Shown here piece by piece: positions 16,491-24,969 of a stretch of DNA of 33,756 nucleotides. The notes under the pieces are model-generated. The model had not been told where the DNA came from and ran no database searches. It worked only from the letters and a program-made list of their open reading frames with translations. Where the stretch lies: NCBI GenBank assembly GCA_003250835.1, contig QKJL01000014.1, forward strand, positions 1 to 33,756. Direction: 5' to 3'. The position numbers and the translations under genes are program-made. The stretch comes from Alphaproteobacteria bacterium. Its GTDB lineage: Bacteria > Pseudomonadota > Alphaproteobacteria > Rs-D84 > SZUA-605. The number at the start of each line of letters is the position of its first letter. Position 1 is the first letter of the stretch.

Positions 16491-16982
16491 ATGCTATTAG
16501 AGCAAAAAATTGAACAAATTATTGAACCATCACTAGAAGATATGAATATCGAAGTGGTGCAAATCAATTATTACGGTGCTGGAAAGCGTAATGTGCTACA
16601 AATCTTACTAGATCGCACAGATGATCAAAAAATCTCTGTGAAAGATTGTGAGAAAGCATCTAAAACGGTATCAGCATTACTGGATGTAGAAGATGTGATT
16701 AAAAGTGCATATAATTTGGAAGTGAGTTCTGCTGGAATATCACGCCCATTAAATAAACCTGCGCACTTTAAACGCTTTATCGGAAGTCCAGTAAAGGTAA
16801 CAACAACCGATTTAATTAATGATCGTCGTCGTTTCAGTGGTGAATTAATGAATGCGACAGATAATGAAATTGAATTAAAAACAGAAGATCAAACGCTATC
16901 AATTAGATATATTGATATTGAAAAAGCAAAAATTGATGGCGATAAAATATTTGAAGATATCTTGAAAAAAGGAGCTAAATAA
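16491..16982 (+). CDS. rimP: Ribosome maturation factor RimP
   Basis: Assists 30S subunit assembly. The diagnostic YNLEVSSAGISRPL motif is present and is followed by an SH3-like C-terminal domain; 163 residues is normal. AAAAGGAC precedes the ATG. One base separates the rimP stop codon from the nusA ATG, and the nusA ribosome site AAAGGAG lies within the rimP end, so the genes are coupled. The rimP-nusA-infB order is a conserved bacterial operon. Confidence 0.95.
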   Translation: MLLEQKIEQIIEPSLEDMNIEVVQINYYGAGKRNVLQILLDRTDDQKISVKDCEKASKTVSALLDVEDVIKSAYNLEVSSAGISRPLNKPAHFKRFIGSPVKVTTTDLINDRRRFSGELMNATDNEIELKTEDQTLSIRYIDIEKAKIDGDKIFEDILKKGAK

Positions 16983-16983
16983 A

Positions 16984-18567
16984 ATGGATTTTTCACAAAC
17001 TCTACCACGTCCAGAATTACTTGCAATGGTAAATGCTTTATCAGAAGAAAAAGGCATTGAAAAAGAATTAGTATTCACAGCATTAGAAGAATCAATGTTG
17101 AAAGTGGCACGTAACCAATATGGATACGAACATGATTTATTGGTAAATATTGATCGTAAAACAGGCGGAATTGGTGTGCGTCGTCGTTTAACTGTAATTA
17201 AAGATGATAAACCAACAAAAGCGATGGACGAAGAAGGTAATCCAGTATTGGATGAAGAAGGGAACCAAATAATGATCCCATTCAACGAACATACTGAAAT
17301 CACAGTTGAAGATGCTCAAAAGAAAGATAAAAACTTAACAGTGGGTGACACAATCGAAGATTACTTACCACCCCTATACTTAGGACGTATGGCATTCCAA
17401 TCTGCACGTCAAATTGTATTGCAAAAAATCCGTGATGCAGAACGTACACGTCAATTCCAAGAATTTGAAGCTCTAGTAGGTACAGTAGTAAATGGAACAG
17501 TAAAACGTAACGAATATGGAAATGTATATGTTGATATTAATGGCCGTGCGGAAGGATACTTAAAACGTATGGAATTAATCCCAAGAGAAATGTTACACGC
17601 GGGCGACCGTATCCGTGCATTAATTTTGGAAGTAGAACGTACAAATTCAGGTCCACAAATCTTCTTGTCACGTTCACACCCTGATTTCATGGCAAAATTA
17701 TTCGAAGCAGAAGTGCCTGAAGTATACGAAGGAAATATCCAAATCAAAGCAGTGGCACGAGACCCAGGATCACACGCTAAAATCGCTGTATATTCAGAAG
17801 ATCCTTCAATGGATCCTGTTGGAACATGTGTAGGAATGCGTGGAAGCCGTATCCAACCAATTATTAATGAATTGCAAGGTGAAAAAATTGACGTGATCCA
17901 ATGGACACCTGATTTAGGTGAAATGGCAATCCGTGCAATCACACCAGCAAAAGCTGCAAAAGTGGTTGTGGATGAAGAAACAAAGAAAATCGAAATCGCT
18001 GTGGCTGCAGATCAATTATCAATTGCGATTGGACGTCGTGGACAAAACGTACGTTTGGCATCAGATTTGATTGGTTGTCAAATTGACGTGATGAGCGAAG
18101 CAGAAGAAGCAGAAAAACGTAACGTAGAAATTGCAGAACGTTTGGCTCTATTTACATCTGCATTGGATATCGATGAAGTGATTGCGCGTCTATTGTTAAC
18201 AGAAGGTTTCCGTACAATTGAAGAAATTGCATACGTACCAGCTGAAGAATTCATGGCAATCGAAGGTTTTGAACCTGAATTGGTGATCGAATTGCAAACA
18301 CGTGCGGCAACATACGTAGCAAAGAAAGAAAAAGAATTCGAAGATAAAAAAGAAGAATTACATATTGATGAAAGCTTAGTAAACTTCGATGGATTAACAA
18401 AAGAACAAAAAGTGTTATTGGCTGAAAAAGATGTGAAAACATTAGATGATTTAGCTGACTTGGCTGGTGATGAATTGGTTGATATTCTTTCAACAATGTC
18501 TGAAAAAGAAGCAAATGACATCATTATGAAAGCTCGTGAACACTGGTTCGAAGGCGAAGAAAAATAA
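16984..18567 (+). CDS. nusA: Transcription termination/antitermination factor NusA
   Basis: Binds RNA polymerase and nascent RNA to control pausing, termination and antitermination. The 527 residues show the N-terminal polymerase-binding domain, an S1 domain (about 137-200), two KH domains (KH1 with DPVGTCVGMRGSRI, KH2 with SIAIGRRGQNVRLA) and a C-terminal region with two helix-hairpin-helix-like acidic repeats, as in proteobacterial NusA. In E. coli NusA feeds back on its own operon through leader terminators, which makes the hairpin at 16440-16470 relevant. Confidence 0.96.
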   Translation: MDFSQTLPRPELLAMVNALSEEKGIEKELVFTALEESMLKVARNQYGYEHDLLVNIDRKTGGIGVRRRLTVIKDDKPTKAMDEEGNPVLDEEGNQIMIPFNEHTEITVEDAQKKDKNLTVGDTIEDYLPPLYLGRMAFQSARQIVLQKIRDAERTRQFQEFEALVGTVVNGTVKRNEYGNVYVDINGRAEGYLKRMELIPREMLHAGDRIRALILEVERTNSGPQIFLSRSHPDFMAKLFEAEVPEVYEGNIQIKAVARDPGSHAKIAVYSEDPSMDPVGTCVGMRGSRIQPIINELQGEKIDVIQWTPDLGEMAIRAITPAKAAKVVVDEETKKIEIAVAADQLSIAIGRRGQNVRLASDLIGCQIDVMSEAEEAEKRNVEIAERLALFTSALDIDEVIARLLLTEGFRTIEEIAYVPAEEFMAIEGFEPELVIELQTRAATYVAKKEKEFEDKKEELHIDESLVNFDGLTKEQKVLLAEKDVKTLDDLADLAGDELVDILSTMSEKEANDIIMKAREHWFEGEEK

Positions 18568-18606
18568 ATCTGTAGAAACAGAAGAAAATAATAAAAAGGA
18601 ACATGT

Positions 18607-20997
18607 ATGACTGACGAAAAAAGAAAAACATTAACACTGGGTGGTGGGGTTTTAACTCGCACCCCTAGTGGAACGGGATCGTCGACGGTAAAAATTGAAC
18701 GTCGCCGCCGTATCGTACGTCCAAGTTCAGAACAAGCAGGAACTGCATCTGGAAATACAGATAAATTAAAAGCATTGTTGGAACAAGCAAAGCAACAAGA
18801 AAAAGAAGCTGTTCAAAAAGCAGAAGAACAAGCGAAGTTGAATGAAAAACGTCGTGCGGAAGCTGAAAAAGCTGAAAAAGAAGTTGCAGCAGTACGTGAA
18901 AAATTAGAAACAGTATCAAAAGAAAAAGCTGCTGAAAAAGTAGTGGAAGCTCAAGCTGCTGCGGAAAAGAAAGATCGTCCATCAAAGACATTTAAAAAGC
19001 CAATAACTTCAGAAGCACCAGTAATGGAGCAAAAAGAAGCTGCTAAAAAGACAAAAAAAGATAATCAAGCAGAATTCGGACGTCGTAAATTAACTGTGAA
19101 TGATATTATTTTGCATGGGGATGAAGATGACGAAGCAACAGTGATTACAACACGTCAAAAATCATTGGCTTCATTACAACGTCGTTTGGAAAAGCAAAAA
19201 CAAAAACAACACTCAGCTCAAAAAGGTGATCAAAAAGTTGTACGTGAAGTATCAATTCCAGAAACAATTACAGTGAAGGATTTGGCTGAACGTATGTCTG
19301 AAAAAGGCGCTGACGTAGTGAAAAAATTAATGGCAATGGGTGTAATGGCAACTATTAACCAAGTAATTGACGCGGATACAGCACAATTGATCGTGGAAGA
19401 ATTCGGTCACACATATAAACGTGTGGGTGAAGGTGAAATGATCAAAGCGATGTTGGCATCTAAAAAAGACTCAGCAGAAGATCTTGAGTTCCGTGCACCT
19501 GTTGTAACAATTATGGGACACGTGGATCATGGAAAAACAACATTGTTGGATGCTTTACGTGAAACAGACGTGGCTGGCGGAGAAGCTGGTGGAATCACAC
19601 AGCATATCGGTGCGTACCAAGTAAAATTGAAAAATGGAAAAAAGATTTCATTTATCGATACACCAGGTCACGCAGCTTTCTCATCAATGCGTGCACGTGG
19701 AGCAAATATCACTGACGTTGTGGTACTTGTTGTGGCTGCGAATGATGGAATTATGCCTCAAACAGTTGAAGCGATTTCACACGCAAAATCAGCGGGTGTA
19801 CCAATTATTGTTGCTGTAAATAAAATTGATTTACCAGAAGCAGATCCACACAAAGTGCGTATGGAATTATTGCAACACGAAGTGGTAACAGAAGGTGTAG
19901 GAGGGGATACTCTCTCAATCGATATTTCTGCGAAAAAACGTTTGAACTTGGATGCATTGGAAGAAGCTATTTTGTTACAAGCTGAAATGCTTGAATTAAA
20001 AGCAAATCCAAATAAATCTGCCGAAGGTGTGGTAGTAGAAGCAAAAGTAGAAAAAGGTTTGGGATCAACTGCAACTGTATTGATTCAAAATGGAACATTG
20101 AAAATTGGGGATGTATTTGTATCTGGAATGCAAATGGGACGTGTACGTGCCTTACAAGATTCATATGGAAACCGTATTACTGAAGCACTACCATCAGAAC
20201 CTGTAATGGTATTGGGTCTTCAAGGGACTCCAGAAGCAGGAGATGATTTTGTAGTACTTGAATCAGAATCAAAAGCACGTGAAATTGCTGAATATCGTCA
20301 AAAGAAACGTAAAGAAAAAGAAATGATCTTACGTTCAAAATCACGTATGGAAGCATTAATGGCTGGCGTAAAAGAAGGTGAAGTTGGAAAATTACCAATT
20401 GTAATCAAAGGTGACGTGCAAGGATCAATCGAAGCAATCGTAACATCACTTGAAAAAATGGGTGGTGGAAAAGTGCAAACAGAAGTGGTTCACGCAGGTG
20501 TAGGTGGTATCAATGAATCAGATATCACATTAGCACGCGCAACGAATGCTTTGGTAATTGGATTTAACGTACGTGCAAATCCACAAGCACGTGATGCGGC
20601 AAAGGCTGAAAACATCGATATTCGTTACTACTCAATTATCTATGATCTAACTGATGATATTAAAAAAGCGATGGAAGGAATGTTAGATCCTGAAATCAAA
20701 GAAACATTCATTGGTTATGCTGAAGTAAAAGATCTGTTCAGTGTAGGTAAAGGAACAAAAGTGGCGGGATGTATAGTGACAGAAGGTATCATTAAACGTG
20801 ATGCAAAGATTCGCTTGATCCGCAACGATGTGGTAATGTACACAGGTGACATCGGACAATTGAAACGTTTCAAAGATGACGTGAAAGAAGTGCGTGAAGG
20901 TCAAGAATGTGGATTATCATTCCAAAACTATAATGATCTGTCAGTAGGCGATAGAATCGAATGCTATACAGAAGAAAAAATCGACGTTAAATTATAA
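18607..20997 (+). CDS. infB: Translation initiation factor IF-2
   Basis: GTPase that places initiator tRNA on the 30S subunit. The 796-residue protein starts with the KTLTLGGG-type N-terminus seen in alphaproteobacterial IF-2, then a charged Lys/Glu/Ala coiled region (about 50-150) and the IF2_N domain. The GTPase has G1 GHVDHGKTT from residue 304, G3 DTPGH and G4 NKID, followed by domains II-IV. AAAAAGGA lies before the start. The ylxR gene that commonly lies between nusA and infB is missing, and a terminator follows directly, so rbfA and truB are not in this operon. Confidence 0.96.
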   Translation: MTDEKRKTLTLGGGVLTRTPSGTGSSTVKIERRRRIVRPSSEQAGTASGNTDKLKALLEQAKQQEKEAVQKAEEQAKLNEKRRAEAEKAEKEVAAVREKLETVSKEKAAEKVVEAQAAAEKKDRPSKTFKKPITSEAPVMEQKEAAKKTKKDNQAEFGRRKLTVNDIILHGDEDDEATVITTRQKSLASLQRRLEKQKQKQHSAQKGDQKVVREVSIPETITVKDLAERMSEKGADVVKKLMAMGVMATINQVIDADTAQLIVEEFGHTYKRVGEGEMIKAMLASKKDSAEDLEFRAPVVTIMGHVDHGKTTLLDALRETDVAGGEAGGITQHIGAYQVKLKNGKKISFIDTPGHAAFSSMRARGANITDVVVLVVAANDGIMPQTVEAISHAKSAGVPIIVAVNKIDLPEADPHKVRMELLQHEVVTEGVGGDTLSIDISAKKRLNLDALEEAILLQAEMLELKANPNKSAEGVVVEAKVEKGLGSTATVLIQNGTLKIGDVFVSGMQMGRVRALQDSYGNRITEALPSEPVMVLGLQGTPEAGDDFVVLESESKAREIAEYRQKKRKEKEMILRSKSRMEALMAGVKEGEVGKLPIVIKGDVQGSIEAIVTSLEKMGGGKVQTEVVHAGVGGINESDITLARATNALVIGFNVRANPQARDAAKAENIDIRYYSIIYDLTDDIKKAMEGMLDPEIKETFIGYAEVKDLFSVGKGTKVAGCIVTEGIIKRDAKIRLIRNDVVMYTGDIGQLKRFKDDVKEVREGQECGLSFQNYNDLSVGDRIECYTEEKIDVKL

Positions 20998-21018
20998 TTT
21001 AACCAGATTCAAAATAAT

Positions 21019-21047
21019 AAAAAAGGTGCGTTAATCGTACCTTTTTT
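21019..21047 (+). terminator. infB terminator
   Basis: GGTGCG and CGTACC pair (one G-T wobble) around TTAAT, flanked by A and T runs, 22 nt after the infB stop codon. Confidence 0.85.
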
Positions 21048-21066
21048 ATTTTTATAAAGATAGGGC

Positions 21067-21095
21067 TTGCGTTTTGATTTGTGGAGCATTATGAT
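21067..21095 (+). promoter_or_regulatory. Promoter of the DsbA-like gene
   Basis: TTGCGT (21067-21072), a 17-nt spacer and TATGAT (21090-21095). A nearer TATAAT at 21125-21130 is too close to the ribosome site at 21134-21141 to be used. Confidence 0.5.
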
Positions 21096-21147
21096 TGGTG
21101 TTCAGTTGAACGATAACATTAACTTATAATCAAGAAGGAGACTCTAA

Positions 21148-21996
21148 ATGTTATATACAATCGGTCTATTTATCTTGGCATTTGTAATCTTGCTAGGATA
21201 TAAATTTTACTACAATATGGTAATCAACTGGAAGAAAGAAAAAAAAGGTAAAACAGATAAACGTTTCGTAGTAGAAGCTTTATTACCAACAATTTTCTTA
21301 TTTGTTGCATCATACTTTATCGCAACAATTGCAATTCGTCCATACTTGATGTCTCATCCTGAAATTCTACGTGAAATGGCGATGGAATTAGCAAACAACC
21401 AACAAAAAGATCAACGCAAAAAAGTATCTTCATATGTAAAAGAACATAAAGATGAATTACAAGCGACTGCTCCTGCTTTTGGTAAAGAAGATGCATCAGT
21501 AACAATTTATGAATTCTATGACTACAGTTGTTCAGCATGTAAAATGGCAAGTAAATTTGTAAAAGAATATATGGAAAAAGATGCTGACGTGAAAATCGTT
21601 TTGAAAAACTATCCAATTCGTCCATTCTCATTCATCGCTGCACAAGCTTCTATCGCTGCTAAAGCTCAAGGCGCTGATAAAGTAAAAGCATTACATGAAG
21701 CAATGTTTGAAGAAGGTATTATCCCTGCGAAATACAACGATATCAAAGATGCTAAAAAACGTGAAGATTCTTTAAAGAAAAAAGTATTTGAAATTGCTAA
21801 AAAAGCCGGATTGGATACAGAAAAATTAGAAGCTGACATGAATGCTGAATCAGTAATGGTTGAATTACGTAAAACACGTGAAGCTGGTTCTGAATTTGGA
21901 ATTGAAGGAACACCTTTCTTCGTAATCGGTGATAACTTCTACCCAGGTGCTATGACAGTTCAAGAAATTGAAAAAGCTGTTAAAGAAGCTCGTTAA
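21148..21996 (+). CDS. Membrane-anchored DsbA-family thiol oxidoreductase
   Basis: Thioredoxin-fold protein of the DsbA/Com1 type that oxidises or shuffles disulfides outside the inner membrane. The active site is C128-S-A-C131 (YSCSACK) and the cis-proline loop is GTPFF (P256). Unusually there are two hydrophobic segments at the N-terminus, about residues 3-22 and 44-66, separated by a Lys-rich loop; with a soluble periplasmic domain this topology would put the N-terminus outside. A helical Com1-like linker (EILREMAMELANNQQ) precedes the catalytic domain. AGAAGGAG is a strong ribosome site. It lies between the two cysteine-rich secreted protein genes, which are possible substrates by inference. 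Confidence 0.88.
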   Translation: MLYTIGLFILAFVILLGYKFYYNMVINWKKEKKGKTDKRFVVEALLPTIFLFVASYFIATIAIRPYLMSHPEILREMAMELANNQQKDQRKKVSSYVKEHKDELQATAPAFGKEDASVTIYEFYDYSCSACKMASKFVKEYMEKDADVKIVLKNYPIRPFSFIAAQASIAAKAQGADKVKALHEAMFEEGIIPAKYNDIKDAKKREDSLKKKVFEIAKKAGLDTEKLEADMNAESVMVELRKTREAGSEFGIEGTPFFVIGDNFYPGAMTVQEIEKAVKEAR

Positions 21997-22031
21997 AGAA
22001 TACTTTTCTCTCCTCAAAAAGAAAAGTAATA

Positions 22032-22060
22032 AATCCCCGCTTTGTTGCGGGGATTTTCTT
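22032..22060 (+). terminator. Terminator of the DsbA-like gene
   Basis: CCCCGC and GCGGGG pair around TTTGTT, with AAT/ATT extending the stem, followed by TTTTCTT. Confidence 0.9.
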
Positions 22061-22062
22061 AT

Positions 22063-22091
22063 TTGACAAAAGATATAAATGGGAATAGGAT
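22063..22091 (+). promoter_or_regulatory. Promoter of a candidate short transcript
   Basis: A consensus TTGACA (22063-22068), a 17-nt spacer and TAGGAT (22086-22091), located immediately after the preceding terminator and followed within 170 nt by another terminator. Confidence 0.5.
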
Positions 22092-22097
22092 AAAATT

Positions 22098-22262
22098 CAT
22101 AACCTATTATTTTGATATATGTTGTTAAAAACAATCACTGAGCATTTCGACGAAATGACGACGAAAATGCAAGTTAAAAAAAAGAAAGAAAAATGTATTA
22201 AACGAAGAGCATTTCGACGTTGAATACAAGTACAAACCAGGCCGCTTTTTGCGGCCTTTAAT
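22098..22262 (+). ncRNA. Candidate small RNA or small-ORF transcript
   Basis: The region is bounded by a promoter (22063-22091) and an intrinsic terminator (22240-22262). The 13-mer GAGCATTTCGACG occurs twice, near 22140 and 22207. A hairpin pairs GCATTTCG (22142-22149) with CGAAAATGC (22162-22170). A 34-codon frame (22119-22223), very basic toward its end (IKRRAFRR), also fits inside, but it lacks a ribosome site and has an in-frame stop just before its ATG. It may be a small RNA, a leader peptide or a chance frame. I recognise no known RNA family. Confidence 0.35.
22240..22262 (+). terminator. Terminator of the candidate short transcript
   Basis: GGCCGC and GCGGCC pair around TTTTT and are followed by TTTAATTAT. 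No annotated coding gene ends just before it. Confidence 0.8.
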
Positions 22263-22275
22263 TATGTTTTTTTGT

Positions 22276-22304
22276 TTGTATTTAAAAAATCAATTTGGTA
22301 TCAT
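22276..22304 (+). promoter_or_regulatory. Promoter of the Kef-type antiporter and lspA
   Basis: TTGTAT (22276-22281), a 17-nt spacer and TATCAT (22299-22304), about 40 nt before the start codon. Confidence 0.45.
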
Positions 22305-22344
22305 AATTCAAGGTTTATAAAAGTTATGAGAGGGGAAACAAAAA

Positions 22345-24378
22345 ATGTCACATGGTGTATTAGGTACATTAATTTTTATTTTATCAATGACAGTATTAAG
22401 CGTAACATTTCTACGTCGATTGGGATTGGGAACTGTATTTGGATTCTTGGCTGCTGGAATTTTGGTGGGACCTGCTGGATTTGGTTTAATTCATACTTCA
22501 AGTACAATTGAACACTTGGGAGAATTTGGAATTTTATTCATGTTGTTTATTATTGGATTAGATATCCGTCCATCATCGTTATCAGCAATGCGTAAAACAG
22601 TATTTGGTCTGGGTGGAACAGAAGTGTTTATGATGGGAACAATCTTCTCAGTAATCGCATCCGTACTCGGTGTGCCATTCGAACAATCTTTATTAATTGG
22701 ATTGGCGTTATCTTTGTCATCGACTGCACTCGATATGCAAATTTTATCAGAACGTAATGAAATTAATACACAATACGGACGTACATCATTTGGAATTTTA
22801 TTATTTCAAGATTTAATGGCGGTGCCATTATTAGCGTTAATCCCATTACTTGCAATGGGAACTGGAAATGCAGGAATGAGTTTTGGAACAGGTGCGTTAG
22901 AAGCTATCATGTTATTGGGACTTGTGTACTTGTCTGGAAAATATTTGGTATCACCATTTTTACGTGCTATTGCAAAAAGTAAAAGTTCAGAAGCATTTAC
23001 AGTATCAGCGATTATTTTGGTGTTATTAAGTTGCTGGGCAATGGATGTGGTTGGTCTACCATTATCACTGGGTGCGTTCTTGGCGGGAATGATGTTATCT
23101 GAAAGTGAATACAAACATCAAATTCAATCTGATGTAATGCCATTCAAAGCATTATTACTTGGATTATTCTTTATGACAGTTGGAATGGAAATCGACTTTG
23201 CTTTATTCAATGGAAATTTTGAAACTGTAATGAAATTAGTGGGTGGATTAATGTTATTGAAAATCATTTTCATTTACTTAATCACACGTTATTTCGGAGG
23301 ACTGGATTCTCGTGATGCATTCAAAACAGGTTTTTTATTAGGACAAGCAGGAGAATTTGCACTTGTGATCTTTAAAATTGCGGGATCAAGTGCATACAAT
23401 GTATTGCCACAAGATTTAGGACAAATGTTAATCCTAACTGTATTGATTTCAATGTTGTTAACACCATTGATTGTTCAATTCGTATTGTGGTTGGATACAC
23501 GCGGAAAAATCTTTCACGAAAATATTGGGGCTTTTCCAGAAAAAGAATTACCAATTTCAGATCACGTAATTATCGCTGGGTTTGGTCGTGTGGGACAAAC
23601 AGTTGCGTGCTTGTTGGATAAAGCAGGTGTACCATATACTGCAATTGATTTAGAACCAGATCGTGTAGCAGAAGGACGCGAAGCAGGTTTACCAGTATTC
23701 TATGGCGATGCAACACGTTATGACGTATTAAGAACAGTAGGGGCAAACCGTGCAGATATGGCGGTGATTGCATTGGATAATGTTTCAATGGTGAAAAAAA
23801 CAGTGCAAGCATTCCGTGAAAATTTCCCAGATATTAAAATTTTTGCACGTGCACGTAATCATATGGAAAGTGAAGCACTACAATCACATGGGGTAACAGG
23901 AACTGTGCCAGAAACAACAGAATCATCGTTACAGTTGGGACGTGTAATCTTGTCAGAAACAGGAATGGAAAAAGATCGTATCTATCATTTGTTAAGTGAT
24001 ATGCGTCATAATGATTATGAAAAATTACATCATATCGTATGGAAGACAAATACAAAGATCAAAGCACCTGCAAAAAAGGCATCAGAACGTCATAAAAAAA
24101 TTCACGATGCATTGTTGATGTCAATGAAAGGGCATTTGGCGTTAAAAAATAAAATGCCAAAACCAGCTTTAAAAATAACAGAACCTAAAAAGGTTGTTAT
24201 GGAAAAAGAAATCAAAGTTGAAGAGCCTAAAAAAGAAGTGGTTGAAAAGGCACCTGTAAAAAAAGAGGTAGTTAAAAAATCAGCTCCTAAAAAGAAGCTT
24301 GTAAAAAATACTCCAGTAAAAAAGGTTACTCCTAAAAAGGTGTTAAAGAAAAAGCCAGTAATAAAAGGAAAGAAATAG
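22345..24378 (+). CDS. CPA2-family cation:proton antiporter (KefB/KefC-like) with lysine-rich tail
   Basis: Inner-membrane antiporter of the monovalent cation:proton antiporter-2 family, probably exporting K+ or Na+ in exchange for H+. About 390 residues form the multi-helix exchanger domain, with GLDIRPSSL and the LSLSSTALDMQIL region typical of KefB/C. A TrkA-N (RCK) nucleotide-binding domain follows (IIAGFGRVGQTVACLL then AIDLEPDRV, from about residue 405). The last 75 or so residues are exceptional: repeated Lys, Pro, Val and Ala in short KEV, PKK and PVKK units, like histone H1-type tails. GAGGGGAAA provides the ribosome site. lspA begins 3 nt after the stop codon. Confidence 0.9.
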   Translation: MSHGVLGTLIFILSMTVLSVTFLRRLGLGTVFGFLAAGILVGPAGFGLIHTSSTIEHLGEFGILFMLFIIGLDIRPSSLSAMRKTVFGLGGTEVFMMGTIFSVIASVLGVPFEQSLLIGLALSLSSTALDMQILSERNEINTQYGRTSFGILLFQDLMAVPLLALIPLLAMGTGNAGMSFGTGALEAIMLLGLVYLSGKYLVSPFLRAIAKSKSSEAFTVSAIILVLLSCWAMDVVGLPLSLGAFLAGMMLSESEYKHQIQSDVMPFKALLLGLFFMTVGMEIDFALFNGNFETVMKLVGGLMLLKIIFIYLITRYFGGLDSRDAFKTGFLLGQAGEFALVIFKIAGSSAYNVLPQDLGQMLILTVLISMLLTPLIVQFVLWLDTRGKIFHENIGAFPEKELPISDHVIIAGFGRVGQTVACLLDKAGVPYTAIDLEPDRVAEGREAGLPVFYGDATRYDVLRTVGANRADMAVIALDNVSMVKKTVQAFRENFPDIKIFARARNHMESEALQSHGVTGTVPETTESSLQLGRVILSETGMEKDRIYHLLSDMRHNDYEKLHHIVWKTNTKIKAPAKKASERHKKIHDALLMSMKGHLALKNKMPKPALKITEPKKVVMEKEIKVEEPKKEVVEKAPVKKEVVKKSAPKKKLVKNTPVKKVTPKKVLKKKPVIKGKK

Positions 24379-24381
24379 TAA

Positions 24382-24900
24382 ATGAAAAAGTTTAAAAATG
24401 TTTTATGGGTTGTTGGAATTGCATTTGTATTAGATCAAATCACAAAATGGATAATTTTGAAAAAGATTGTGACATCAATTCCATTTGTGGTCTCAGCAAC
24501 AGATTTAATCCCAACACCAGTATACATAGCAAAGGTAACATCATTTTTTAATATTATTTTCGCATGGAATAAAGGTGTAAGCTTTAGTATTTTATCAGGT
24601 GATAAAATGCAATGGATATTAGTTCTAATTTCATTGGCGATTGTCAGTTTATTAATCCATTGGTTGAAAAGCGAAAAAAATGAAATACGTAAAATCGGTT
24701 TTGGCTTGATTATTGGTGGGGCGCTTGGAAACGTGATTGATCGTATCCGTTTTGGTGCAGTTGTAGATTTTTTGGATGTACATGCTTACGGATATCATTG
24801 GCCAACATTTAATGTGGCGGATATGTGTATCGTATTGGGCGCTGGTCTTTATTTGTGGACCCAGGTGCAGGCTGAAAAAATCAAAAATAAGAAGAAATAA
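24382..24900 (+). CDS. lspA: Lipoprotein signal peptidase II
   Basis: Aspartyl protease of the inner membrane that removes signal peptides from diacylated prolipoproteins. Four hydrophobic segments are evident and the two catalytic aspartates are D120 (GNVIDR) and D147 (FNVADM). At 172 residues the length is normal. GGAAAG precedes the ATG, which follows the antiporter by only 3 nt, so it is co-transcribed. Together with Lnt (10406-11914) it covers two of the three lipoprotein maturation steps. No terminator is visible before the fpr promoter. Confidence 0.95.
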   Translation: MKKFKNVLWVVGIAFVLDQITKWIILKKIVTSIPFVVSATDLIPTPVYIAKVTSFFNIIFAWNKGVSFSILSGDKMQWILVLISLAIVSLLIHWLKSEKNEIRKIGFGLIIGGALGNVIDRIRFGAVVDFLDVHAYGYHWPTFNVADMCIVLGAGLYLWTQVQAEKIKNKKK

Positions 24901-24907
24901 AAAATAC

Positions 24908-24935
24908 TTGGAATTTCAGATTTTACTGTTATAAT
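24908..24935 (+). promoter_or_regulatory. fpr promoter
   Basis: TTGGAA (24908-24913), a 16-nt spacer and a consensus TATAAT (24930-24935), 34 nt before the start. Confidence 0.65.
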
Positions 24936-24969
24936 GACGAAACTTAATTAACTTAATAAAGGAAAAATG

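Noticed and set aside
21125-21130. TATAAT as the -10 of the DsbA-like gene
   Set aside because: Transcription from it would begin inside the ribosome site; a better promoter lies at 21067-21095.
22119-22223. 34-codon frame as a definite small protein
   Set aside because: No ribosome site, an in-frame stop directly before the ATG, and no recognisable family; kept only as an alternative reading of the candidate transcript.
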